Origin: Pseudomonadota bacterium
GTDB lineage: Bacteria > Pseudomonadota > Alphaproteobacteria > Rhizobiales > Hyphomicrobiaceae
Direction of reading: 5' to 3'
Length of the DNA: 13,351 nt
NCBI GenBank assembly: GCA_023387235.1
Contig: JAEWIJ010000196.1
Coordinates: 1-13,351 of the forward strand
Part shown: positions 7,248 through 13,351 of the stretch, in pieces
Layout: every line of letters starts with the position of its first letter
How positions within the stretch are numbered: position 1 is the first letter of the stretch
Position numbers and translations under genes: made by a program
Notes under the pieces: model-generated
Databases searched by the model: none
Told to the model about the DNA's origin: nothing
What the model saw: the letters and a program-made list of their open reading frames with translations, nothing else

Positions 7248-7309
7248 TCCGCCAGCATAGCACAACTGAAGAGGCGGAGAACCTCTTCCCGGCAGCTGGC
7301 GGACTTCAG
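7248..7309 (-). promoter_or_regulatory. Nested and alternative inverted repeats between lyase and epimerase genes
   Basis: An outer 9-bp stem (tccgccagc at 7248-7256 with gctggcgga at 7295-7303) encloses an inner 7-bp stem (gaagagg at 7268-7274 with cctcttc at 7282-7288, loop of seven). A competing 6-bp pairing joins ctgaag at 7266-7271 to cttcag at 7304-7309. There is no T-run, so this is not an ordinary terminator. It could be an attenuator, a processing site or mRNA stabiliser between the two cistrons. Confidence 0.5.
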
Positions 7310-8184
7310 CTACGACTCGCGATCGCATCGGCGATCGCGACCGTCTTGCGCGCGATATCCGCGTGCAGCAGCTCGACCATGCGTCCCTCGAGATTGATGA
7401 CGCCCTTGCCCTTGTTCTCGGCAAGCTCGAAGGCCGCGATGATCTTGCGCGCGAACTCGACCTCGGCGGTCGGCGGCGAGAACACCTCGTTCGCGAGCGC
7501 GATCTGGTCGGGATGGATGAGCGTCTTGCCGTCGAAACCGAGCTCACGGCCCTGCCGGCATTCGCGCGCGTATCCATCCATGTCGCGGAAGTTGTTGTAG
7601 ACGCCGTCGAGAATGACGAGCCCATGCGCACGCGCCGCCGTGAGCGCGGCCGAGAGCCAGTAGAGCGCCGATGTGCGCTCGCCATCGAGGATCGCACCCG
7701 TCTCCTTGACGAGATCATTGAGCCCGAGCACGAGCACGGCGAGACGCGAGCCCGCGTGATGCGCCGCGCCCGCGATCTCGCCGGCCTTCAGGATGGCGAT
7801 CGGCGTCTCGATCATGGCCCAGAGCTGCATGGCATCGCCGGCTCCGGCCTGTCGCATGGCGGCCGAGGCGCGCGCGATATCGTGCCCGCTCGCTGCCTTC
7901 GGAATGAGGATGGCGTCGGGGCCGGCGGCGACGGCCGCCTTGAGATCGTCGCTGCCCCAGGGCGTGTCGAGGCCGTTGACACGAATGACCAGCTCGCGCG
8001 GGCCATAGCCGCCGGCCTTCACGGCGTCCGTGACGCGGGTGCGTGCTTCGGCCTTTGCGTCCGGCGCCACCGCATCCTCGAGATCGAGAATGAGCGCGTC
8101 CGCGGGAAGCGATTTGGCCTTCTCGAGGGCGCGCGCGTTGGCGCCCGGCATGTAAAGCACACTGCGGCGCGGGCGCGCGGTCAT
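7306..8184 (-). CDS. HpcH/HpaI aldolase / CitE-like CoA-ester lyase
   Basis: This 292-residue TIM-barrel protein is of the citrate lyase beta / malyl-CoA lyase type. RSVLYMPGAN at about 7-16 and LDLEDAVAP at 34-41 form the N-terminal signature. R68 in VIRVN is the substrate arginine. E126 in MIETP and D157 in GLNDL are the expected Mg ligands. KTLIHPDQI at 220-228 is the C-terminal family signature. It cleaves or forms a C-C bond in a 3-hydroxyacyl-CoA such as malyl-CoA, beta-methylmalyl-CoA or citramalyl-CoA. No citrate-lyase alpha or gamma gene is nearby, so a free-standing CoA-ester lyase is likely. The start at 8184 has GGAGA six bases upstream; an in-frame extension far upstream lacks family similarity. 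It is divergent from the TauE-like gene. Confidence 0.88.
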   Translation of the reverse strand: MTARPRRSVLYMPGANARALEKAKSLPADALILDLEDAVAPDAKAEARTRVTDAVKAGGYGPRELVIRVNGLDTPWGSDDLKAAVAAGPDAILIPKAASGHDIARASAAMRQAGAGDAMQLWAMIETPIAILKAGEIAGAAHHAGSRLAVLVLGLNDLVKETGAILDGERTSALYWLSAALTAARAHGLVILDGVYNNFRDMDGYARECRQGRELGFDGKTLIHPDQIALANEVFSPPTAEVEFARKIIAAFELAENKGKGVINLEGRMVELLHADIARKTVAIADAIASRS

Positions 8185-8226
8185 TGGTGGTCTCCACTGC
8201 GTCTGCGGTCTATCGGGATCCTGTTT

Positions 8227-8255
8227 GTTATCGCGCGCGTTTTCCACACGCGCAA
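8227..8255 (-). promoter_or_regulatory. Candidate promoter of the CoA-ester lyase gene with an overlapping dyad
   Basis: On the minus strand TTGCGC (8255-8250) and GATAAC (8232-8227) are 17 bases apart, giving a leader of about 36 bases to the ATG at 8184. A 6-bp inverted repeat, gcgcgt (8235-8240) and acgcgc (8248-8253), lies in the spacer and -35 and could be an operator. Read by eye only. Confidence 0.35.
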
Positions 8256-8292
8256 CGTCCGTGGCTGGCGCCCGGTCGAGCGTGTTGCTATT

Positions 8293-8311
8293 GCCTGACG
8301 GAATTTCAGGC
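8293..8311. repeat. Inverted repeat upstream of the TauE-like gene
   Basis: gcctga at 8293-8298 and tcaggc at 8306-8311 flank a 7-base AT-rich centre, a 19-base dyad typical in size of a regulator site. It lies in the 231-base divergent region, about 105 bases before the TauE-like start. No regulator gene is adjacent. Confidence 0.35.
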
Positions 8312-8415
8312 TTGCGCCAGTGGCCGCGACGCTGAACCACAGTGAGGGCCCGGTAAAGCGGGCGTATGCAGCCCGTGATGGACGGCAGGGGGCCATATCT
8401 GAAAGTGATGCGCCG

Positions 8416-9333
8416 ATGAGCGTTTATCTCCCGATCGCGGAGCTTGCCATCGGCCTGCACGTGCTGATCCTGCTCGGGCTCGTGGTCGGCTTTTTGTCGG
8501 GCATGTTCGGCATCGGCGGCGGGTTCATCACGACACCGTTCCTCATCTTCCTCGGCGTACCGCCGCCGATTGCGGTCGGCACCGGCGCCAGCCAGGTCGT
8601 TGCGTCGTCCGTCTCCGGTGCGATTGCCAATTGGAAGCGCGGCAACGTCGATGTTCGCATGGGCCTGCTGCTCATAGCCGGCGGCATGGTCGGCGCGACG
8701 GCTGGTATTGCCCTCCAGCGCTTGCTGAAGGCCGCAGGCCAGCTCGATTTCTTCATTGCCATGTCCTACGTCGTGCTGCTCGGCACCGTCGGCGGGCTCA
8801 TGCTCGTCGAGAGCATCCGCGCCATGAGGCCCGCGCCGGGTCCGCTGAAGACGTCGAGCCGGCGCGGCGGTCAGCACATCTGGGTGCAGCGCCTGCCGAT
8901 CAAGCTGCGCTTCCGCGTGGCCAAGCTCTACATCAGCGCCATTCCACCGGTGGCCATCGGCGTCTTGATCGGCCTGCTCACGGCGGTCATGGGCGTCGGC
9001 GGCGGGTTTCTGCTCGTGCCGGCGCTGATCTACCTCCTGCGCGTGCCGACCAAGGTCGTCATCGGCACATCGCAGTTTCAGGTCGTCTTCATCACGGCCT
9101 TCGCGACGCTGCTGCAGGCGACACAGAACTACTCCGTCGATCTTCTGCTCGCCGCGCCTTTGATGATCGCCGGTGTTTTCGGCGCCCAGTACGGCGTTCG
9201 CGCCGGCCAGCGCCTCAATGCCGAGCAGCTTAGAGCGCTTCTAGCCATTCTCGTGCTTCTCGTTGCCATCCGGCTGGCCTTCGGGCTGGTCATCGTGCCC
9301 GATGAGCTTTATGAACTCGACGACCGTCCGTAG
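8416..9333 (+). CDS. TauE/SafE-family membrane transporter (sulfite/organosulfonate exporter type)
   Basis: This 305-residue inner-membrane protein has two homologous halves. Each begins with the family signature: GFLSGMFGIGGGF followed by GTGASQ in the first half, and GLLTAVMGVGGGFLLVPAL followed by GTSQFQ in the second. About eight hydrophobic segments are visible, with a basic cytoplasmic loop between halves (about residues 135-170). Known members export sulfite, sulfoacetate or related anions; the substrate here is not indicated. The ATG at 8416 is chosen because hydrophobic sequence starts shortly after it. A start 96 bases upstream would add a polar leader, and the ribosome binding site is weak for both. 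It is divergent from the CoA-ester lyase and is followed after 132 bases by the ALDH gene. Confidence 0.9.
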   Translation: MSVYLPIAELAIGLHVLILLGLVVGFLSGMFGIGGGFITTPFLIFLGVPPPIAVGTGASQVVASSVSGAIANWKRGNVDVRMGLLLIAGGMVGATAGIALQRLLKAAGQLDFFIAMSYVVLLGTVGGLMLVESIRAMRPAPGPLKTSSRRGGQHIWVQRLPIKLRFRVAKLYISAIPPVAIGVLIGLLTAVMGVGGGFLLVPALIYLLRVPTKVVIGTSQFQVVFITAFATLLQATQNYSVDLLLAAPLMIAGVFGAQYGVRAGQRLNAEQLRALLAILVLLVAIRLAFGLVIVPDELYELDDRP

Positions 9334-9399
9334 GTGGCGCGCCACCGTGCGGACCGGTCAGGTCTGATCTGCGCTGCCCGCCGTCCGCGGGAATCTCCC

Positions 9400-9441
9400 T
9401 TGCGCGCAGGCAGCCCCACCCGTTATGTCAAGCCATATATA
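9400..9441 (+). promoter_or_regulatory. Candidate promoter of the ALDH gene
   Basis: TTGCGC at 9400-9405 and TTATGT at 9423-9428 are 17 bases apart; a TATATA at 9436-9441 is an alternative -10. Either start would fit the ALDH ATG at 9466. The dyad ggtggcgcgccacc at 9333-9346, right at the TauE stop, could end the upstream transcript but has no loop or T-run. Confidence 0.3.
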
Positions 9442-9465
9442 GCGCGTTGCCCTGAAGGAGCAGTC

Positions 9466-10902
9466 ATGACCGCTTACGAAACGCTCAATCACTATATCGA
9501 TGGCCAGTGGGTTCAGCCGACTTCGGGCAAGTCGCAGGATGTCATGAACCCGGCGAAGAACACAGCCCTCGCGACGCTTGGCTTCGCAGGTCGCCCCGAT
9601 CTCGACAAGGCGATCAAGGCCGCCGAGAAGGGCTTTGCGACGTGGCGCAAGGTCTCGGCCTTCGAGCGCTCGGGCATTCTGCGCAAGGCGGCGAACCTCG
9701 TGCGCGAGCGCGCCGACGATATCGCGCGCGTGCTCACCATGGAGCAGGGCAAGATTCTCGCCGAGGCCAAGATGGAGGTGATGTCGGGCGCCGACGTCAT
9801 CGACTGGTTCGCCGAGGAAGGAAAGCGCGCCTACGGCCGCATCATTCCGGCCCGCGCCGACGGCGTGCGCAACATGGTCATCCAGGAGCCGATCGGTGTC
9901 ACCGCCGGTTTCGCGCCGTGGAACTTCCCGGTGACGCAGGCCGTGCGCAAGATCGCGGCGTCGCTCGCGGCCGGCTGCTCGATCATCCTGAAGTGCCCCG
10001 AGGAGACGCCCGGCTCGCCGATCGGTCTCGTGCGCTGCTTCCATGATGCCGGCGTTCCGGCAGGCGTGCTCAATCTCGTCTATGGTGTGCCGGCCGAGAT
10101 CTCCGAGTACCTGATCCCGCATCCCTCGATCCGCAAGATCTCGTTCACGGGCTCGGTGCCGGTCGGCAAGCATCTCGCCTCCATGGCCGGCCTGCACATG
10201 AAGCGTGCCACCATGGAGCTCGGCGGCCATGCGCCGGTGATGATCTTCGACGACGTCGATACGGATGCCGTCGCCTCGCTGACCTCGGGTCTCAAGTATC
10301 GCAACGCTGGTCAGGTCTGCATCTCGCCGACGCGCTTCTTCGTGCATGAGAAGGCCTACGACAAGTTCGTCGGCAAGTTCATCGATCTCGCCAAGGGCAT
10401 CAAGGTCGGCGACGGCCTGGAGGCCGACAGCAAGATGGGTGCGCTCGCCAATCCGCGCCGCGTGAACGCGATGGAATCGATCATCGCCGACGTGCGCGAG
10501 AAGGGCGGCAAGGTGCAGGCCGGCGGCAACCGCATCGGCAACCAGGGCAACTTCTTCGAGCCGACGGTCGTAACCGACGTGCCGAAGAACGCGCGCATCC
10601 TTTCCGAGGAGCCGTTCGGCCCGGTTGCGGTCATGATCCGCTTCAAGGATACGGACGAGATGCTCAAGGAGGCGAACAGCCTGCCCTTCGGCCTCGCCAG
10701 CTACGCCTTCACGCACGATGCCAAGACGGCGAACAAGCTCGCCGACAACATCGACGCCGGCATGCTGACGATCAACCACCAGGGTCTCGCACTCCCCGAG
10801 ATGCCGTTCGGCGGCATCAAGGATTCGGGCTACGGCCACGAGGGCGGCGCCGAGGGCCTGCAGGTCTACATGGTGCAGAAGATCGTTAGCCAGGTCGGCT
10901 GA
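9466..10902 (+). CDS. Aldehyde dehydrogenase, probable NAD-dependent succinate-semialdehyde dehydrogenase
   Basis: This 478-residue protein is full length for the ALDH superfamily. N153 in FAPWNFPV stabilises the thiohemiacetal. The coenzyme motif FTGSVPVGK is at 227-235. The general base E251 is in MELGGHAP and the nucleophile C285 in GQVCISPTR. EEPFGPV and the C-terminal PFGGIKDSGYG, which precedes the last strand, are intact. The N-terminal YETLNHYIDGQWV is typical of the group annotated as succinate-semialdehyde dehydrogenase in Rhizobiales, which oxidises the semialdehyde to succinate. Other small semialdehydes are possible. The start at 9466 is fixed by GAAGGAG five bases upstream. The gene probably forms its own transcript, ending at the hairpin at 10932-10956. 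Confidence 0.9.
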   Translation: MTAYETLNHYIDGQWVQPTSGKSQDVMNPAKNTALATLGFAGRPDLDKAIKAAEKGFATWRKVSAFERSGILRKAANLVRERADDIARVLTMEQGKILAEAKMEVMSGADVIDWFAEEGKRAYGRIIPARADGVRNMVIQEPIGVTAGFAPWNFPVTQAVRKIAASLAAGCSIILKCPEETPGSPIGLVRCFHDAGVPAGVLNLVYGVPAEISEYLIPHPSIRKISFTGSVPVGKHLASMAGLHMKRATMELGGHAPVMIFDDVDTDAVASLTSGLKYRNAGQVCISPTRFFVHEKAYDKFVGKFIDLAKGIKVGDGLEADSKMGALANPRRVNAMESIIADVREKGGKVQAGGNRIGNQGNFFEPTVVTDVPKNARILSEEPFGPVAVMIRFKDTDEMLKEANSLPFGLASYAFTHDAKTANKLADNIDAGMLTINHQGLALPEMPFGGIKDSGYGHEGGAEGLQVYMVQKIVSQVG

Positions 10903-10931
10903 TCGCGGTCATTTTCGGGCGACAGAACATG

Positions 10932-10956
10932 CGGGGTCGGGCTCAGCCCGGCCCCG
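10932..10956. terminator. Strong hairpin after the ALDH gene
   Basis: cggggtcgggc (10932-10942) pairs with gcccggccccg (10946-10956): eleven pairs including one G-T wobble, with a TCA loop. It lies 29 bases after the ALDH stop and 18 bases before the converging DUF599 stop, so it may serve both transcripts. The T-tract is poor on both strands. Confidence 0.6.
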
Positions 10957-10989
10957 TTATGCTTTCTGCCCCCGTTATACTTTCTGCCC
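10954..10989. repeat. 18-bp tandem duplication at the 3' end of the DUF599 gene
   Basis: ccgttatgctttctgccc (10954-10971) and ccgttatactttctgccc (10972-10989) differ at one base. The second copy holds the last codons and stop of the DUF599 gene. The first repeats them in frame beyond the stop and supplies a back-up TAA. The first copy also abuts the terminator hairpin. Confidence 0.85.
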
Positions 10990-11655
10990 CATGAGCAGCC
11001 GGCGCGAACGCGAGAGAAAATCCCGCCGGATCAGGATCGAGAGTACCCACAGCGTCGCGACCATGAATGCGGCCGGATGATAGAACCACGCGAGCGCGGC
11101 AATGGCCGCGTAGAACGCGCGCAGCCCGCTGTTGGAATGCTCACCCGCAATGCCGATGAGCTGCGCAGTGCGGAGCGCGTGCGCGTCGCAGGCGGGCTGG
11201 TTGTTGCCGTCCGCGATCGGCGTCGCGCCGATCATGATCGCGGTGTAGTGCGCGAGCCGAAAGGCCCAGGCGAACTTGAAGAACGCATAGATGAAGATGG
11301 TGATCAGCAGGACCATCTTCATTTCCCACACCACCGGCGTGGACTGCGCCGCATAGGGCAGCCGCTCGAAGAGCTTCTGCACCTGATCGCCCGATCCGAT
11401 CATCGCCGCGAGGCCGCCGATGCCGATCGCCGAGGTCGATGCGAAGAATGCATTGCCCTGCGAGAGCGACGCGAGAAGCTGCGCATCGACGATCCTGACA
11501 TCGCGCGCCGCCATGTTGTGCATCCACGCAACGCGCTGCACCTGCACGGCGCCGACGATGCTGCGATCGACGAGCGGCCTGTAGCCGGTGATGATGTGAT
11601 AGCCCCCGATCAGGGCGACGAAGGTGAGGAAGGCGATCAGATCGAGTGACGGCAT
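10975..11655 (-). CDS. DUF599 membrane protein
   Basis: This 226-residue protein matches DUF599, a family of uncharacterised membrane proteins common in Alphaproteobacteria. Hydrophobic segments lie near residues 5-24, 66-88, 110-130 and 180-208. Between them are conserved-looking polar stretches such as RVAWMHNMAARDVRIVDAQL and FRLAHYTAIMIGATP. No enzymatic motif is evident. The start at 11655 lies six bases after the NnrU-family stop, with a GAGG that overlaps that stop, so it is the third gene of the trmD operon. It ends MGQKV, in the second copy of an 18-bp tandem repeat. Function unknown. Confidence 0.85.
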   Translation of the reverse strand: MPSLDLIAFLTFVALIGGYHIITGYRPLVDRSIVGAVQVQRVAWMHNMAARDVRIVDAQLLASLSQGNAFFASTSAIGIGGLAAMIGSGDQVQKLFERLPYAAQSTPVVWEMKMVLLITIFIYAFFKFAWAFRLAHYTAIMIGATPIADGNNQPACDAHALRTAQLIGIAGEHSNSGLRAFYAAIAALAWFYHPAAFMVATLWVLSILIRRDFLSRSRRLLMGQKV

Positions 11656-11661
11656 GCGACC

Positions 11662-12231
11662 TCAGGGCAGGAGCGGGACGCCAATGAGCAGCGTGTGGCC
11701 GCGCGTCAGCATGAAGGCATAGACCAGCAGCCCGATGACGAGCGCGATGATGTCGTTGCGCACCGGGCCGCTCTTGATTGGAAGCGCGCGCCGCTTCACC
11801 GAAATGCGGTCGAACACCGACCACGCGAGCAGCGAGCCGAACAGCAGCAACTGCGCGAGCCGTCCCGAGATCAGCAGATGCGCGAACGCCCAGAGCTTCA
11901 CCGAAAGCAGCATCGGATGCTTGACGGAAGCGCTGATACGGCCCGGCAGGTAGGCGGCGGCGAGCAGCACGAACACCGGCAGCATGAGCGTCATTGTGAT
12001 GTGGCGCGTCCAGCGCGGCGGAATCCAGAGCTGCGGATTGCCGCTCACGGCATAGCGCGCCTCGCCATAGCCATAGATGATCAGGACGAGGCCGACGAAG
12101 GCGACGAGCGAGAAGAGGCCTTTGTACGTACCCTCGCCATATCGGGCCGCGAGATCCCCGCGCACGGCCGTTCGCGTCGGTACGAGATGGATCCCGATGA
12201 AGATGACGAGACCCAGAATGAGCACGATCAT
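11662..12231 (-). CDS. NnrU-family membrane protein
   Basis: This 189-residue integral membrane protein has about five or six hydrophobic segments. The NnrU-family signature includes the N-terminal FIGIHLVPTRTAVR, a central SVKHPMLLSVKLWAFAHLL and LLLFGSLLAWSVFDRISVKRR. Histidines at 15, 77, 105 and 118 are notable because the plant relative Z-ISO (15-cis-zeta-carotene isomerase) binds haem through histidine; haem binding here is inference. NnrU was named from a nitric-oxide-reductase locus, but no nitrogen-oxide gene is present here. The ATG at 12231 has a perfect AGGAGG seven bases upstream that overlaps the trmD stop, leaving 11 bases between the genes. It is co-transcribed with trmD and the DUF599 gene. 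Confidence 0.88.
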   Translation of the reverse strand: MIVLILGLVIFIGIHLVPTRTAVRGDLAARYGEGTYKGLFSLVAFVGLVLIIYGYGEARYAVSGNPQLWIPPRWTRHITMTLMLPVFVLLAAAYLPGRISASVKHPMLLSVKLWAFAHLLISGRLAQLLLFGSLLAWSVFDRISVKRRALPIKSGPVRNDIIALVIGLLVYAFMLTRGHTLLIGVPLLP

Positions 12232-12242
12232 AGGCTTGCCTC

Positions 12243-12992
12243 CTATGTCTTTTCTTTGCTGTCCTTTACACCGGTCGGCAGGAGATCGGGTCGCCGCTCG
12301 CGCGTGAGGCGCTCCGCTTCCGCGCGCCGCCACGCCGCAATGCGCTTGTGATCGCCCGAGAGCAGCACGTCCGGAATGGCGTGCCCCTCCCACTCGCGTG
12401 GACGCGTGTATTGCGGATATTCGAGAAGCCCGCTCTCGAAACTCTCCTCGTCGAGCGAGGCGCCCGCGCCGAGCACGCCCGGCAGCAGGCGCACGCAGGC
12501 GTCGATGAGCACCATGGCAGCGAGCTCGCCGCCCGAAAGCACGTAGTCGCCGATCGAGATCTCCTCGAGCCCGCGCGCCTCGATCACGCGCTGGTCCACG
12601 CCTTCGAAGCGGCCCGCGAGCAGGATCGCACCCGGCCCCGCGCTCAGCTCGCGCACGCGCGCCTGCGTCAGTGGCTTCCCGCGCGGGCTCAGGTAGATCA
12701 GCGGCACATCCGGCATATCTTCGCGCGCATGGTCGATCGCGGCCGCCAGCACGTCGGCGCGCATGACCATGCCCGCGCCGCCGCCGGCCGGCGTGTCGTC
12801 AACCGTGCGGTGCTTGGTCAGCCCGAAGTCGCGGATATCGACGCAGTCCAAATTCCAGATGCCGTTCTCGAGCGCCGTGCCGACCAGCGACACGCCGAGC
12901 GGCCCCGGAAACATGTCCGGGAAGATCGTGAGCACGCGCACGTGCCACGGTGCGCGTGGTGTGGTGGTGTCGGTCGTCTCGTCGGAATTCAT
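12243..12992 (-). CDS. trmD: tRNA (guanine-37-N1)-methyltransferase TrmD
   Basis: This 249-residue SPOUT-class (trefoil-knot) enzyme transfers a methyl group from S-adenosylmethionine to G37 of tRNAs reading CNN codons, preventing +1 frameshifting. Family motifs are in order: VLTIFPDMFPGPLGVSLVG, DDTPAGGGAGM (usually DDxPYGGGxGM, here Ala for Tyr), LSPRGKPL, LLAGRFEGVDQRV, EISIGDYVLSGGE and LLEYPQYTRP. It is normally essential. The ATG at 12992 is chosen; a TTG two codons earlier (12998) is possible, and neither has a strong ribosome binding site. About a dozen polar residues precede the conserved core. rimM is not directly upstream and rplS not directly downstream, unlike the usual rpsP-rimM-trmD-rplS order. 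It leads an operon with the NnrU and DUF599 genes. Confidence 0.96.
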   Translation of the reverse strand: MNSDETTDTTTPRAPWHVRVLTIFPDMFPGPLGVSLVGTALENGIWNLDCVDIRDFGLTKHRTVDDTPAGGGAGMVMRADVLAAAIDHAREDMPDVPLIYLSPRGKPLTQARVRELSAGPGAILLAGRFEGVDQRVIEARGLEEISIGDYVLSGGELAAMVLIDACVRLLPGVLGAGASLDEESFESGLLEYPQYTRPREWEGHAIPDVLLSGDHKRIAAWRRAEAERLTRERRPDLLPTGVKDSKEKT

Positions 12993-13101
12993 CTGCAACC
13001 CGGATCAGTGCGTACTTTGGAATGGTAACATGATCCGGTGATCACTGTTCGTGTCTTTGCCGTGTGTGCAAGGCGCAGAAGGGGCGAGCGGCTACCACGC
13101 G

Positions 13102-13236
13102 TCGCGCTTTCAGCGCGAACAAGGCTGTCGCCCTGTAACCCACGCGGGGGACACCCCCGCACCCCCGTTTTTTATGGATTTGGAGCGAGCCCCGAGCGCT
13201 ACATGTCCCTTCTCCCCGTCCTATACGGGGAGAAGG
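13102..13236 (-). repeat. Mosaic hairpin repeat, copy 2, inverted relative to copy 1
   Basis: Read on the minus strand this element contains the same ordered blocks as 118-248: the 18-mer at 13202-13219, the 17-mer at 13170-13186, the C/G hairpin at 13145-13159 and the 16-mer at 13102-13117. The 27-base interval between the last two blocks has the same length in both copies, though its sequence differs. Stem-loops are stronger here. ccttctccccgt (13208-13219) pairs perfectly with acggggagaagg (13225-13236) around a 5-base loop, and tcgcgct pairs with agcgcga around 13102-13118. It lies 110 bases upstream of trmD and 25 bases from the stop of the partial transposase. Confidence 0.82.
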
Positions 13237-13351
13237 TTAGGATGAGCATCTGTGATGGCGGTCAAGGTGTTTTGGGCGCCTCGGGAAGCCAGGGACGATT
13301 TTCGGTCAGCAGCGTGTTGGCGAGCGCCACGAGCTTTCGCATGACGGCCGT
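13237..13351 (-). mobile_element. Probable right end of an IS110-family element
   Basis: The partial transposase gene and the bases between its stop and the hairpin repeat presumably include one end of the element. The exact boundary cannot be set, since this family lacks terminal inverted repeats. Copy 2 of the hairpin repeat, which also occurs at 118-248 with no such gene in view, would be outside the element and might be its target. Confidence 0.4.
13262..13351 (-). CDS. Partial IS110-family transposase, C-terminal end
   Basis: Twenty-nine codons and a stop (TGA at 13262-13264) run in from the right edge on the minus strand. The visible end contains VMRKLVALANTLLTENRPW, which resembles the conserved C-terminus of IS110/IS1111-family DEDD transposases (MRKLxxLxNxLLxxxRPW). 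These enzymes move circular intermediates without terminal inverted repeats and, in studied members, use a bridge RNA encoded in an element end. Only the tail is visible, so I cannot say whether the gene is intact. The assignment rests on one short motif. Confidence 0.62.
   Translation of the reverse strand, partial: TAVMRKLVALANTLLTENRPWLPEAPKTP

Noticed and set aside
8185..8877. Upstream in-frame extension of the CoA-ester lyase
   Set aside because: The extension runs across the divergent promoter and into the TauE-like gene, while the family N-terminus RSVLYMPG begins just after the ATG at 8184, which has a good ribosome binding site.
9333..9346. Perfect 14-base palindrome ggtggcgcgccacc at the end of the TauE-like gene
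   Set aside because: It has no loop and no T-run, so I do not call it a terminator. It may be chance in GC-rich DNA.
9358..10839. Minus-strand open frame of about 490 codons antisense to the ALDH gene
   Set aside because: It is a mirror of ALDH codon bias; the ALDH active site and full length are intact on the plus strand.
1..13351. CRISPR array, tRNA or rRNA genes
   Set aside because: No evenly spaced direct repeats, cloverleaf-like sequences or conserved rRNA segments were seen on either strand.

Overview
The window is GC-rich chromosomal DNA with the codon bias and gene content of an alphaproteobacterium. The closest fit is the order Hyphomicrobiales (Rhizobiales). This rests on the DUF599/NnrU/TrmD set, the Lrp-linked pyruvate-dehydrogenase-E1-like gene, the LvaAB-like pair and the palindromic intergenic repeats. 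It holds twelve complete protein genes and one partial one. I see no tRNA, rRNA or CRISPR array.

Layout. Positions 1-481 have no convincing gene but carry copy 1 of a mosaic hairpin repeat (118-248). A tight plus-strand operon at 482-3103 encodes an SDR dehydrogenase, an APH-fold phosphotransferase, a DUF6285 protein and an NTF2-like protein. The first three match the LvaD-LvaA-LvaB enzymes of levulinate / 4-hydroxyacyl-CoA catabolism; the acyl-CoA-dehydrogenase partner (LvaC) is not in the window. An Lrp/AsnC regulator (3199-3684, minus) is divergent from an 802-residue homodimeric E1-type 2-oxoacid dehydrogenase (3810-6218, plus). That arrangement resembles mdeR-mdeB of Pseudomonas putida without the methionine gamma-lyase gene. 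A minus-strand pair follows: a CitE/HpcH-type CoA-ester lyase (7306-8184) and a dipeptide epimerase of the enolase superfamily (6232-7209), with nested inverted repeats between them. Divergent from the lyase is a TauE/SafE membrane transporter (8416-9333), then a succinate-semialdehyde-dehydrogenase-like ALDH (9466-10902) ending at a hairpin terminator. On the minus strand trmD, an NnrU-family membrane protein and a DUF599 membrane protein form a compact operon (12992 to 10975).

At the far right, copy 2 of the mosaic repeat lies in inverted orientation (13102-13236). It is 25 bases from the stop codon of a gene that runs out of the window (13262-13351, minus). Its 29 visible residues look like the C-terminus of an IS110-family transposase.

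The genes mainly suggest acyl-CoA, 2-oxoacid and semialdehyde catabolism. The most notable features are the LvaDAB-like cassette, the MdeR/MdeB-like pair, trmD outside its usual rpsP-rimM-trmD-rplS setting, and the hairpin repeat beside a probable IS110 element.
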